Shown: positions 44,179 to 53,531 of the stretch, piece by piece
Position numbering within the stretch: the stretch's first letter is position 1
Layout: every line of letters begins with the position of its first letter
Source: Bacillota bacterium
GTDB taxonomy: Bacteria > Bacillota > SHA-98 > Ch115
Assembly (NCBI GenBank): GCA_013178415.1
Contig: JABLXA010000007.1
Location: 88,202-152,201, forward strand
Direction: 5' to 3'
DNA length: 64,000 nt
Program-made: the position numbers and the translations under genes
The notes under the pieces: model-generated
What the model was told of the DNA's origin: nothing
Seen by the model: the letters and a program-made list of their open reading frames with translations, nothing else
Databases searched by the model: none

Positions 44179-45453
44179 CTAGGCGGCCTTAAGTTGTGCC
44201 TCTCGATAGTGACCTAAAACCTTGGATGGATCATATAACTCTTTTGCTGTAGCCAGCTTGAACATTACTCGTAGGAGCTTGAGTCCTACTGCTATCAATG
44301 CTTCCTTCTTTTTCAGCGGATTTTGCCTGCGCGTCAGAAAATAATGATAAAGCGCCCTAAATGCGCTGTTTTTGGCTACTAGAACTAACGCCGCTTGATA
44401 CAGAAGACACCTAAGTCCCGATCTTCCTCGCTTGGTAATGATAGTGTTACCTTGCCGTTTCCCTGAACTGTTTTCCATGAGACTCAACCCCGCTAAATTC
44501 CTAACCTGCCTCCAGTTTTTATACTTAGTCGGATCCCCAATCTCCCCCAGGAATCCTGCTGCCGTCACTACTCCAACCCCTGGAATGCTCAAAAGATATC
44601 TTGATAACCCTGCATCCTCCAGCGCCTCCGCCATCTTTGCCTCTGTAATCTCAAGCTCCCCCTCATAAAACCGGACCTCTCTAAGACAGCTCTTAAGACG
44701 GATCCGAGCAGCATCTAGCCCGTCTGGAACTCCAACTGAGCTCTCTGCAGCCGACATCAGACTCTCGGCTCTCTTAAGGCCTACTCGGTGGTTTGAAGCC
44801 TCTTTGAGTCGCTCTCCAAGCCATTCCAGCGAATGAGAGACTATATCCTTGGGAAACGGAATATTCTCAAGAACCCAGCTCGCTGCTTTGCCCAAAAGGT
44901 TCTTGAAAACCGTATCAAACTCAGGGAAAAACTCATCTAGAACCGCTCTCAGATTGTTTAACGCCGCATTCAGCTTCCCCTTCTGTTGACGCCGTGTTAC
45001 GGCCAGTTCCCGTAGCTCTGCATAAATCCCCTTGGGCAACATGCAATGCATGAACTTGCCCTGCAACACGAGATCAGCGATTATCCCGGTATCTTTACGG
45101 TCACTCTTGCTTGGACTATTATCCAGGTCTTCTTTGTGGCGTTTCACAAGCATGGGATTTACGATGACTACTGTATAACCTCGTTCTCGTAGCCACCATG
45201 CTAGAGGCTTCCAGTAGTGCCCGGTGGGCTCCATCCCTACTATGACTCGCTCTACGCCTGCCTTTTTCTGGATCTGAAGCAGTTTACCCTCTAGACGAAT
45301 GAAGCCGTCTATGTTATTCTGGAAACCGAAGGGTTTCTCTACGTCTATACCGTAAGAGTCGATTATCCTGGCAAAATGCTTTTTCTTTGCGACGTCCACT
45401 CCTGCAATCAAGGTGTTGGACCGCACTAATTGAATCTTTGCAGTTTTGTCCAT
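44179..45453 (-). CDS. IS110-family transposase (DEDD recombinase)
   Basis: 424 residues from ATG 45453 (AGGAGG 11 nt upstream); a longer frame from 45522 is possible. N-terminal RuvC-like DEDD domain: IAGVDVAKKKHFARI, GMEPTGHYWKPL, and SPSKSDRKDTGIIADL with the last acidic pair. C-terminal Tnp_20 domain: LLSIPGVGVVTAAGFLGEIG and SLMENSSGKRQGNTIITKRG with the catalytic serine region, then GRSGLRCLLYQAAL. These enzymes move DNA with a bridge RNA encoded in a non-coding end of the IS. The frame is intact. Confidence 0.93.
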   Translation of the reverse strand: MDKTAKIQLVRSNTLIAGVDVAKKKHFARIIDSYGIDVEKPFGFQNNIDGFIRLEGKLLQIQKKAGVERVIVGMEPTGHYWKPLAWWLRERGYTVVIVNPMLVKRHKEDLDNSPSKSDRKDTGIIADLVLQGKFMHCMLPKGIYAELRELAVTRRQQKGKLNAALNNLRAVLDEFFPEFDTVFKNLLGKAASWVLENIPFPKDIVSHSLEWLGERLKEASNHRVGLKRAESLMSAAESSVGVPDGLDAARIRLKSCLREVRFYEGELEITEAKMAEALEDAGLSRYLLSIPGVGVVTAAGFLGEIGDPTKYKNWRQVRNLAGLSLMENSSGKRQGNTIITKRGRSGLRCLLYQAALVLVAKNSAFRALYHYFLTRRQNPLKKKEALIAVGLKLLRVMFKLATAKELYDPSKVLGHYREAQLKAA

Positions 45454-45562
45454 CAGCTTCGGGGACCTCCTGTCTTTTTGGGGTTTTGTTAATGTTATAC
45501 CAGGAGGCTCCCCTTTTATCAATTCTTATCCGATTTCATTACAGGACTGCTCCGGTAATGCC

Positions 45563-47247
45563 GTTTTTAGTCTACCTATGAGGGATGGAAACCGGGGAAA
45601 GAATAAGGACATCCAACAGACTTCCAAAGGTTTTTAGTCTACCTATGAGGGATGGAAACTCGCCCGCGCCACCTCGCTGGCCGGGTGCCGGGATTGCGTT
45701 TTTAGTCTACCTATGAGGGATGGAAACGAGCAATCTCTGACCATTTCCCTGGATAGTGCTTCGTTTTTAGTCTACCTATGAGGGATGGAAACAAACCCCA
45801 CTCCTTGCCACTGTTGACTGCGACAATAAGAGGGGGGCGTATGAGGCGTTTTTAGTCTACCTATGAGGGATGGAAACAAACCCCACTCCTTGCCACCGAC
45901 CAACGGCAACCAGGTTTTTAGTCTACCTATGAGGGATGGAAACACGATTCAAAAGATATCTAGCGCGGGCCTTGCGCCCGTTTTTAGTCTACCTATGAGG
46001 GATGGAAACTCGCCAAAGACATTCACGTTTTTACCCTGGGTATCCGTTTTTAGTCTACCTATGAGGGATGGAAACTATCAGATGGGGCAACCCACCCAAA
46101 AGCGGACGCTCGTTTTTAGTCTACCTATGAGGGATGGAAACATCACATCTATGGTCATCTGCACTGGTCCTGGCAGCGTTTTTAGTCTACCTATGAGGGA
46201 TGGAAACAGTATATTTTGCATGGCTATGCTTCTTTTGTAGGTCGTTTTTAGTCTACCTATGAGGGATGGAAACTCGTTTCAAGATCCTTACCGGCCTTCT
46301 CGGCCTCGGCGTTTTTAGTCTACCTATGAGGGATGGAAACCTGGAGACCACCACCAGCCCCGTCGGCGTTGTGGGGTTTTTAGTCTACCTATGAGGGATG
46401 GAAACACACGGGATGCACTTGAGCGAGAACTCGCTGAGCTGGGTTTTTAGTCTACCTATGAGGGATGGAAACTATGGAATACCCTTGTTGACCTAAAAAT
46501 AGTTGAAGGTTTTTAGTCTACCTATGAGGGATGGAAACAGATAAATCCTGGCCACTTGCCCCTGATATGGCGTGAGGTTTTTAGTCTACCTATGAGGGAT
46601 GGAAACTGGGCCTCCCCCGAAGGTTCATTGGCCTGCCGTGTGTTTTTAGTCTACCTATGAGGGATGGAAACCCCAACAGGTTTCTGCCATGATGATCTCT
46701 CCTTTCGGTTTTTAGTCTACCTATGAGGGATGGAAACCCTGGCATGAAACGTCCTCGCGCATCCCTGTCGCCGTTTTTAGTCTACCTATGAGGGATGGAA
46801 ACATCCATCCGTCGATCTCTTTCCAGCGCATAGGGATGAGTTTTTAGTCTACCTATGAGGGATGGAAACGTCTCTTATTGCAGCTTTGGTTACTGCTATT
46901 GCCAGTTTTTAGTCTACCTATGAGGGATGGAAACTGCCTCTCGATTGAGATAGTTGGCAATGTGTTTTAAGGTTTTTAGTCTACCTATGAGGGATGGAAA
47001 CTACCCCCGTGAGCGAAGGCTGTGCCAACTGCTATGCGGTTTTTAGTCTACCTATGAGGGATGGAAACAACAGACCCATCGAACTAAGGGCCACCTTGAG
47101 TGTCGTTTTTAGTCTATCTATGAGGGATGGAAACTGTCACCGCCCCCATAGTGGCCGTGGGCGCAGCGGGTTTTTAGTCTACCTATGAGGGATGGAAACA
47201 AGATACAAACGAGCTGAAGAGCATCGTCCGTGAGGTTTTTAATCTAC
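45563..47247 (+). CRISPR. CRISPR array, second segment: 25 repeats plus a truncated one
   Basis: Same repeat and orientation as the first segment, 25 full copies. The copy at 47105 has one change (CTAC to CTAT). The last, 47235-47247, keeps only 13 bases (GTTTTTAATCTAC, one change) before an IS end begins. One spacer is 55 nt (45793-45847) and shares its first 19 nt with the next spacer (45878-45913). The spacer at 47002-47038 translates to TPVSEGCANCYA, the signature of phage Gp37/Gp68-type proteins. Confidence 0.97.
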
Positions 47248-48125
47248 GAGGATTTTCGGAAACTCCTGGGATAGGTTGGATGGGGTATGGTGTTTGAGGT
47301 TTGATTCCCGGTTTTAGCACCGAGTGGTAGAAACGCCCTTGTAAAAGGATACATCCTAAGGCGAGATCAGGTTATGGAGTACATATTAGACAGGGACGGA
47401 GTTTGATGGCAGCGGGATGAGGCTGTTTTGAGCAATAGCAGGCCAGGGGTATGGAGAGGTTGGGGTAGCTTAAGACACCCTAGCAATTATGGCCCGCACG
47501 ATACCTGGTGATGCCCGGGTTAGCTGTACTTTTAGGTGAATGTCAATGCCAGCCAGGATGATCTTCATAAAGAGGTGATACCGCCTTCTCAACTTTGGAC
47601 TTTCACCCAGGTAGAAGTTCTCTATGAGGTTATTTACCTGTTCGGATTGGTGGCGGAGGCTGTAAGTCTTCTTCCAGATGGGAGAAGATCTTGGGGGATA
47701 GGAGTGTATCCTCAAATCCCAAATGGGTTTAGTGTGTATAACCCTCCCAAATGGGCTTTTCGAGCAGGGTCCATGAGAGCAAGTGATCATTTGAAACCCT
47801 GTATGTTCAAGTGTGCCGGGAGGCGGGGTTTGGGGCAGAGGTTGTGGGGAAGGAGATATGAGTTCATGGCGAGTAGGCACATAAGACAGTCGTTGGTGTG
47901 TGCCCCCTGAAGGGCGAAGGATACAGGGAGAGGGCCTGAGTCTGTGACAGCGATAATGGTATACAGGTTGTAACCGAAGACATAGGTGTCGTTGTGGAAA
48001 TCCCAGCCAAACCTTGCGTCAGGGGCAGAGAATCGCCTTGGACAGTCACAGTGACTAATTCCCTTGCTTTTACAGTCACAGTCTTTGATGCCATGTTGGG
48101 AAGCACCGGAGTCTATGAGTGTCCC

Positions 48126-49552
48126 GTCGCCAGGGTCAAGTCCGAATCTGTGTGAAATTCTCCTCTGGTAGCTATCGCCTCCCACTCTACTGTTCTAGGC
48201 TGCTTCTGAGTGCATCTCTCCTTCTCTTTTCTCATCTCCCTTCCTTGAAAGCCCTTGCCTCCATGCCCAATACTCCGTCATGTCAAGATACTTATGCCCC
48301 GTCGTCCACTCCTCATCAATCTCCATAACCACTGCCCCAATCAGCCTCTGCGCTGCCTCCTCGTTGGGGAAGATGCCCACCACCCTCTCCCGCCGACGTA
48401 CCTCCCGGTTTAGCCGCTCAATGCCATTTGTGGTGCGTAATCGCCTCCTAATTGACTCCGGCAATGCCATTACTCCCATCGCATCTTCAAACCCAGCTTC
48501 AAGCCTCTCTATTGCCCTGGGTGCCTGCGCTCCAAATTCCTGTGCCACCTCATCCTTAAGTCGCCTGGCTGTCTCAATATCCGGAGCGTCGAATATATAC
48601 CTTAGCCGAGAATGTAGCCTCTTCTGCAAAGCCTTAGGACAGACCTCCAGGATATTGCGCATAAAGTGCGTCTGACACCTCTGCCACGTTGCCCCCTGGA
48701 AATGACTCATAATCGCCTTCACTAGCCCTTTGTGTTCGTCTGAGACTACCATGTCAACACCTCTTAACCCCCGCGCCTTCAGCCGGCCAAAAAACTCTGA
48801 CCAACTTGCCTCAGACTCGCTATCCCCTATCATCAACCCCAGAATCTCCCGATACCCCTCCCGGTTAATCCCAGCCGCAAGAAGCACGCTTTGCACTCGC
48901 ACCCGCCCCCCTTTACGCACCTTTATCACAAGGGCGTCCACCACGACAAAGGGGTATTCTCGATCGCTCAAGTCCCGTTCGTTCCATTCCCTCACCACAG
49001 GATCAAGACGCTTGCATAGGTCAGAAACGGTTGACCTGGACAACTCAGTACCACAAAGCTCTTCAACAACGCTCCTTACCTTGCGGGTTGATACACCATT
49101 GATGACCATCTCCATCAAGGCCAGAATAAGCGCCTGCTCACTCCGCTGATATCGCTCGAAGAGGTCTGTTGAGAACTTACCAGCTCTTGTACGTGGAACC
49201 TCCAGGGTCAGCCTTCCAATACGTGTTGTAAGGGATCTCTCCCGGTGGCCGTTGCGGTACCCCTGACGTTCGTCTGTGCGCTCATAAGGTCCAGCCTTGA
49301 GTTGCTCGGTAACCTGAGCCTCGAGGACTTGGTTTACAACCTGCTCTACAAGCCTCGCGAGTGCATCATCGCGAACAAACAGCTGTTGCAAAACCTCTCC
49401 GTCTACTGTAACCTGATACTGGGCCATCTCTTACTCCTCCTGGTGATGTTTCTATTTCAATTATTCATCTACCAGAGGAGGGGTAGCCCTTCCTTCTTCT
49501 AGGGCCCCTTCTACTCCTTTTTACACCATTATACGGACGCTACTGTCGCCAG
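48126..49552 (-). mobile_element. IS256-family element with 8-bp target duplication GTCGCCAG
   Basis: GTCGCCAG at 48126-48133 and 49545-49552 flanks a 1411-bp element (48134-49544). Its ends share an imperfect inverted repeat around GTCCG..AT..TGTG.AAA. Eight-bp duplications are the rule for IS256. An intact duplication and intact gene suggest a recent insertion. Confidence 0.9.
48195..49427 (-). CDS. IS256-family (mutator-type) transposase
   Basis: 410 residues. Visible motifs: YERTDERQGYRNGHRERSLT, the first catalytic Asp in EYPFVVVDALVIKVR, the second in VDMVVSDEHKGLVKAI, the C/D-x2-H block QRCQTHFMRNIL and catalytic Glu in RTTNGIERLNREVRRR. Length and all catalytic residues are normal, and the ribosome site GGAGGAGTAAG precedes the ATG. 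Probably active. Confidence 0.95.
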   Translation of the reverse strand: MAQYQVTVDGEVLQQLFVRDDALARLVEQVVNQVLEAQVTEQLKAGPYERTDERQGYRNGHRERSLTTRIGRLTLEVPRTRAGKFSTDLFERYQRSEQALILALMEMVINGVSTRKVRSVVEELCGTELSRSTVSDLCKRLDPVVREWNERDLSDREYPFVVVDALVIKVRKGGRVRVQSVLLAAGINREGYREILGLMIGDSESEASWSEFFGRLKARGLRGVDMVVSDEHKGLVKAIMSHFQGATWQRCQTHFMRNILEVCPKALQKRLHSRLRYIFDAPDIETARRLKDEVAQEFGAQAPRAIERLEAGFEDAMGVMALPESIRRRLRTTNGIERLNREVRRRERVVGIFPNEEAAQRLIGAVVMEIDEEWTTGHKYLDMTEYWAWRQGLSRKGDEKREGEMHSEAA

Positions 49553-50425
49553 AGAGGAGAGTTTTGTTGTCCTGAGGAGATTTGAGCAAGCCCATCATTT
49601 CGGACTTTGCCACAATACACCTATAAAAGATCTGGTTGAGGATAGATGAGTCCGGATCAAGAGGGAAGGAGTTATCCATGACTGCATAGGCCAGGGTCTC
49701 GCTGATAGGCTCATCTGCTTTGGAGATGGGGCCATCGACGAATGATTTGGTTTCCCTGTTTTTGAGGGATTTGCGTTGATTCTTTCTCATGGCGAAGCGT
49801 TTTTTATCCTCACCCCACAGGCGGTACATGAAGTCATAGAATGTGCCGACCCCTGGGGTATCCTCAGGGTCAAAGCCTGAGATCGTGGCAAGGACAGGAG
49901 AAGACTTAAGGAGAGAGACGAGCTTGGTTATGCTCTGTATCCCGAGTGAGACCCCACAGAGGAGGGCTCGTAACATGGCTAAAGGGTCTTTTGAAGGTCT
50001 TCCGGTGTGGGAGTATAGCGGAGTGACGATATCGATGGCCCGGTCGAGGTCAAGGGAATAGACTTTATCGATAAGTTCTGTGAGGGTGGTGATTTGTTTA
50101 TGGAAAGTGGGGAATAATACAGATAGCCTTTCATAGAGCCAGGCTTGGAATTCCCTAACACTTCTAGGTTTTCTGAGCACCTTCCATCTGACCTTCTTTC
50201 TTGGTGTTTATGATGGACAGATGGAGTACGAAGTAACAAGGGAGTTGTCACCAAAGCAGGCTTATGGAAGGCCGAACCATTTTTCTGACAAGGTTTTGAT
50301 GGGAGGTTGGAAATAGAGGAAACTCAAGGTGGGTGGGAAATGCCTTCAACTACGCCGGCCAATCCAGTATCCGCCGATGACTGGAGTTTCCGAAAATCCT
50401 CTTCAGGTAAGGAGGAGTGACTAAT

Positions 50426-50811
50426 ATGCAGACCCATGAGCTTGAAAGGAAACTCAAACGGCTGAGGCTTGGCCGAATGCTCGACACGCTGGAGCTGCGC
50501 CTTATGCAGGCGCAGCAGGGTCAAAGTCGCACATAGCGCAAGCCCTCGGTCATATCGCATGCCAGAGGGGATACAGCGTCCTTTACCGGAAGGCGTCGAA
50601 GCTCCTTACTCCAAAGGATTGGTATGCCCTGTTTCCCAACCCTGTCCTTGCTGAGGGGTCCCTCGACAGGCTCATCAATAGTTCCCACCATGTCTTCATG
50701 ATGGGCAAGAGCTACCGCCCGCTTCGTCGTCCCGATCGGGATCATGTGGGACCCCAGTCGACTCAGACCGAATTCCCAGCTGACCAGGAGGAGGTGAGAG
50801 GTGGATCTTGA
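50426..50811 (+). pseudogene. IS21-family istB remnant (internal deletions)
   Basis: ATG 50426 begins MQTHELERKLKRLRLGRMLD, the IstB N-terminal helix. After about 36 codons the frame shifts and reads HIAQALGHIACQRGYSVLYR then KASKLL, then jumps to the C-terminal LDRLINSSHHVFMMGKSYRP, ending at TGA 50811. The P-loop and Walker B region are missing. It belongs with the IS21 end at 50830-50910. Confidence 0.8.
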
Positions 50812-50824
50812 ATTAGTTATTTGC

Positions 50825-50910
50825 GCCATCGGATGTGGGAATTTCATAAGTGCAGGGTGGGGGAATTTCATGGTCGACCCCTGGGGGAATTTCTTGATTG
50901 GTGACAAAAA
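50825..50910 (+). repeat. Right end of an IS21-type element (repeated GGGAATTTC units)
   Basis: Three units of GTGGGAATTTCAT / GGGGGAATTTCAT type (about 50834, 50858, 50883) followed by GGTGACA, whose complement TGTCACC is a normal IS21 terminus. Multiple terminal repeats are transposase-binding sites in IS21. The next gene's ATG starts 3-4 nt beyond it. Confidence 0.65.
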
Positions 50911-52875
50911 ATGGTTCTTGAAAGGGGTGACCCCAGATTGCCAGAAGTAAAAATCTGCCAGATTGGCGATCACCGGACTATTTCATTTGCTTCTGAGGAA
51001 CTTGCCAGGTACCTTAAGGATATGACTGGCGAAAAGGTGCAAGTAAAATGTCAGGAGGCTTATGATCCCCCGGATCGTGATGCTTTGTGGGTGGGTACGG
51101 TAGATTCCTTTCCCGGTATTCTGATACCTACCGTCAAAGACTCTAGATTCGATGATGCCATTTACATAAAGGTTGAGGGAGGGAAGGGGATTATTTCCGG
51201 CGTGAACCCCCGGAGCGTCCTTCTTGCCGTGTATCGCTATCTTACGCAGCTTGGTTGTCGGTGGGTTCGCCCAGGAAAAGATGGCGAATTCATACCGAGA
51301 GTAAATCTCATTGCCGCATCGATGGAGGTGTCCGAGGCGGCATCCTATCGTCATCGTGGTATTTGTATCGAGGGCGCTGTGAGCTATCAGCATGTTAGGG
51401 ATATGATTGAGTGGGCCCCAAAGGTAGGGTTTAATGGATATTTCATTCAGTTTAGGGAAGGATATACTTTCTTTGACCGATGGTACTCACATAAGGGCAA
51501 TCCTTTTAGGGAACCAGAGGATTTTTCGGCTGAAAAGGCCAGGGAACTTGTGGCTATGCTGGCAGATGAGATAAAGAGACGTGATCTTCTCTATCATGCA
51601 GTAGGTCATGGCTGGACTTGTGAGCCTCTTGGGTTGCCCGGGTTGGGGTGGGATTATCCTCCACCAGCAGAATTGCCCCCTAGTGTCACTCAGTACCTTG
51701 CTCTCATAAACGGTGAACGCAAACTCTGGCAGGGAATTCCCCTGAATACCAACCTTTGTTACTCGAATTCGGAGGTGCGGCATCTCATTATCCAGGAGAT
51801 ATCCGACTATCTCCAGAAACATCCAGAAATAGATGTCCTCCATTTCTGGTTGGCTGACGGTTCAAACAACCAGTGCGAATGTGAAGAGTGCAGGAAAGCT
51901 CGACCTTCGGATTTCTACGTTCGGATGCTGAACGAACTGGATGAACTCCTCACGGCAGAGAACATTAATACCAGGATTGTCTTTCTCATCTATGTAGACC
52001 TCCTCTGGCCGCCTGAATCCGAGTATATTAAGAATCCAGACCGTTTCATCCTGATGTTTGCTCCAATAACCCGCACATATAGTAGACCATTCACTCCCGA
52101 GGCCTCACTGCCCGCGCTGCCTCCCTATGAGAGAAATCACCTGTCATTCCCCCGTAATGTGGAAGAGAACGTGGCTTTTTTGCGTGCCTGGCAGGGGATC
52201 TTCCAGGGGGATAGCTTCGATTTCGATTATCACTACATGTGGGATCACTATAATGATCCAGGTTACATCCAGATAGCCAGAGTATTGCATAGTGATATTC
52301 GTCATTTAGGGGATATAGGTCTGAATGGGTATATGAGCTGCCAAACCCAGCGTGCCTTTTTCCCAACGGGGCTTGGCATGGTAGTGATGGGTTGGAGCCT
52401 TTGGAATAAGGAACTTGATTTCAAGGAAATAGCCAAGGACTACTTCAGGGCTGCCTTTGGACCAGATTGGCACGAGTGCTATGAATATCTTAAGCGCCTT
52501 TCCGAGCTTTTTGATCCAGTATATCTCAGAGGTGAGAAGCCAGAGACAAACCAGGAGGCGGCGGAATCTCTCAGTAAAATACCTGAGGTTATTGAGGAAT
52601 TTAGACCGATTATCGAAAAGAATGCGAACTTGACGAACAGGTGCCAGGCGGCCTCGTGGAATTATCTGAGACATCATGCTGATATCTGTAGGTACCTGGC
52701 CGGAGCCTTGGAAGCCCGTGCGCGCGGGAGCTGGGATACAGCTTTTCAGTGGTGGGAAAGGCTCAAGGCCATGGCATGGGAACGCGAGGACGCTCTCAAT
52801 CAGGTGTTGGATGTATGGCTTTTCATCCGAACATTAGAACCAAAATTCAGGGGGGAGCCCAAGATACCCAGTTAG
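50911..52875 (+). CDS. DUF4838 / alpha-glucuronidase-N-like glycan-active protein
   Basis: 654 residues. N-terminal domain (FASEELARYLKDMTGEKVQV then DALWVGTVDSFPGI) resembles the GH67-type N-terminal fold. A TIM-barrel-like DUF4838 core follows, with RHRGICIEGAVSYQHVRDMI, LHFWLADGSNNQCECEECRK (the hallmark double cysteine pair) and IVFLIYVDLLWPP. A helical C-terminal part ends the protein. No signal peptide. The ATG lies directly against an IS21 end, so its native promoter and possibly a few N-terminal residues have been replaced. A glycoside hydrolase role is likely but unproven. Confidence 0.8.
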   Translation: MVLERGDPRLPEVKICQIGDHRTISFASEELARYLKDMTGEKVQVKCQEAYDPPDRDALWVGTVDSFPGILIPTVKDSRFDDAIYIKVEGGKGIISGVNPRSVLLAVYRYLTQLGCRWVRPGKDGEFIPRVNLIAASMEVSEAASYRHRGICIEGAVSYQHVRDMIEWAPKVGFNGYFIQFREGYTFFDRWYSHKGNPFREPEDFSAEKARELVAMLADEIKRRDLLYHAVGHGWTCEPLGLPGLGWDYPPPAELPPSVTQYLALINGERKLWQGIPLNTNLCYSNSEVRHLIIQEISDYLQKHPEIDVLHFWLADGSNNQCECEECRKARPSDFYVRMLNELDELLTAENINTRIVFLIYVDLLWPPESEYIKNPDRFILMFAPITRTYSRPFTPEASLPALPPYERNHLSFPRNVEENVAFLRAWQGIFQGDSFDFDYHYMWDHYNDPGYIQIARVLHSDIRHLGDIGLNGYMSCQTQRAFFPTGLGMVVMGWSLWNKELDFKEIAKDYFRAAFGPDWHECYEYLKRLSELFDPVYLRGEKPETNQEAAESLSKIPEVIEEFRPIIEKNANLTNRCQAASWNYLRHHADICRYLAGALEARARGSWDTAFQWWERLKAMAWEREDALNQVLDVWLFIRTLEPKFRGEPKIPS

Positions 52876-52920
52876 GTGGATATCTGGCTCTGAGATCGAG
52901 CTAGCCCCCCAATTCGGAGA

Positions 52921-53058
52921 TTATGCAATAAAGGATTCCGCACTCGCGGTATTGCACACGAATGCTTCATGAAAGGCCTTAGGTGCCATATATCGGACGC
53001 TTTCGTACCTCCGGCGTTTGTTGTAGCACTCCAACGACCGGTAGATGATGTCTCGTGA
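52921..53058 (-). pseudogene. IS3/IS481-type transposase, C-terminal scrap
   Basis: Minus strand reads SRDIIYRSLECYNKRRRYES then VRYMAPKAFHEAF to a stop at 52921, the conserved end of the rve integrase core (Y-N-x-R-R-x-H/Y-S-L-x-Y-x-P-x-x-F). About 45 codons remain. Confidence 0.7.
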
Positions 53059-53115
53059 CGGGGGAATGCATGTATGTAGCATTTCCCCAGTTTTCGGTCT
53101 ACATCGGCCTATCTC

Positions 53116-53442
53116 CTAACGCCTGTCAGGATTTGGCGTCTTCACTACAAGGACGCTAAATGTCTCCTTATCCCCGGCAGTAAGGCCGTGGGGGATATCC
53201 TTGGGGCTCAATATGATGTCCCCCGCAGAGACCTCTGTTTCCTCCTCACCGATGATGACTTTGCCGCTTCCAGAACGAATGTAGAAGAAAACATCTACTG
53301 GCGTTACATGGGATGGCAACGCCTGCCCTGGGTCCAAGACAACATTTGTTATTACTACATCATCGGAAGAATGGACTTTTCGGACTTTCGGTCCTCTTGG
53401 GGATTTGGTCATTGGCAGCTCATCGACTTTGATAATTTGCAT
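53116..53442 (-). CDS. Cupin-domain protein
   Basis: 108 residues. Single cupin: VVLDPGQALPSHVTPVDVFF contains the first motif (one His then VDVFFYI in place of the usual HxH), SGKVIIGEEETEVSAGDIIL is the central strand pair and SPKDIPHGLTAGDKETF the second motif with His. It probably binds a metal loosely. It lies downstream of the hemerythrin and Rrf2 genes in the same direction, 89 bp away, so a stress-related role is possible. Function unknown. Confidence 0.8.
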   Translation of the reverse strand: MQIIKVDELPMTKSPRGPKVRKVHSSDDVVITNVVLDPGQALPSHVTPVDVFFYIRSGSGKVIIGEEETEVSAGDIILSPKDIPHGLTAGDKETFSVLVVKTPNPDRR

Positions 53443-53531
53443 CTTTATCCCTCCTGGTCATTTTAAATGAGATTGAGATATCGTTAGAGTTTCGCGCGAC
53501 GCGGAGAGAACCTCACGAGTCGCCATCCGCC

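Larger units (their letters stand above)
43790..45562 (-). mobile_element. IS110-family element inserted in a CRISPR spacer (approximate ends)
   Basis: The sequence between the last repeat of the first segment (ends 43755) and the first of the second (starts 45563) is 1807 bp: one IS110 transposase gene plus non-coding ends. Repeats on both sides have the same orientation, and no broken repeat is seen, so insertion was inside a spacer. IS110 elements lack terminal inverted repeats, so the exact ends cannot be read. The 3' non-coding end (to about 44178) is the longer one. Confidence 0.8.
47470..50180 (-). pseudogene. Transposase gene split by an IS256 insertion
   Basis: The N-terminal part (50180 to about 49553) reads LRKPRSVREFQAWLYERLSV, GRPSKDPLAMLRALLCGVSL, and FDPEDTPGVGTFYDFMYRLW, ending KTLLSGD. 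The frame resumes beyond the IS256 copy as GDGTLIDSGASQHGIKDC, FGWDFHNDTYVFGYNLYTII and TDSGPLPVSFALQGAHTND. A frameshift near 47860 leads to the last part (HQSEQVNNLIENFYLGESPK) and stop 47470. Joining the two at GTCGCCAG restores K-T-L-L-S-G-D-G-T-L-I-D-S. DDE transposase, family not certain (size fits IS1182). Confidence 0.85.
47248..50401 (-). mobile_element. DDE-type IS with 19-bp inverted repeats, itself interrupted by IS256
   Basis: GAGGATTTTCGGAAACTCC at 47248-47266 and its exact complement at 50383-50401 are the ends. Subtracting the IS256 insertion and its duplication leaves about 1.74 kb. It has cut the CRISPR array inside a repeat. The bases outside the two ends (CTAC and TTCA) do not match, so a deletion accompanied or followed insertion. 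Confidence 0.85.

Noticed and set aside
45863..46240. Repetitive protein with VFSLPMRDGN every 22 residues.
   Set aside because: It is the CRISPR repeat read as protein in one of its open frames, not a gene.
40818..47247. Self-targeting spacers against the satellite or IS elements in this window.
   Set aside because: Reading the spacers by eye I found no long match to the window; a BLASTn of each spacer against the genome would settle it.
47536..47910. Rightward open frame in the region of the split transposase.
   Set aside because: The opposite strand holds recognisable transposase sequence; the rightward frame has no resemblance to anything.
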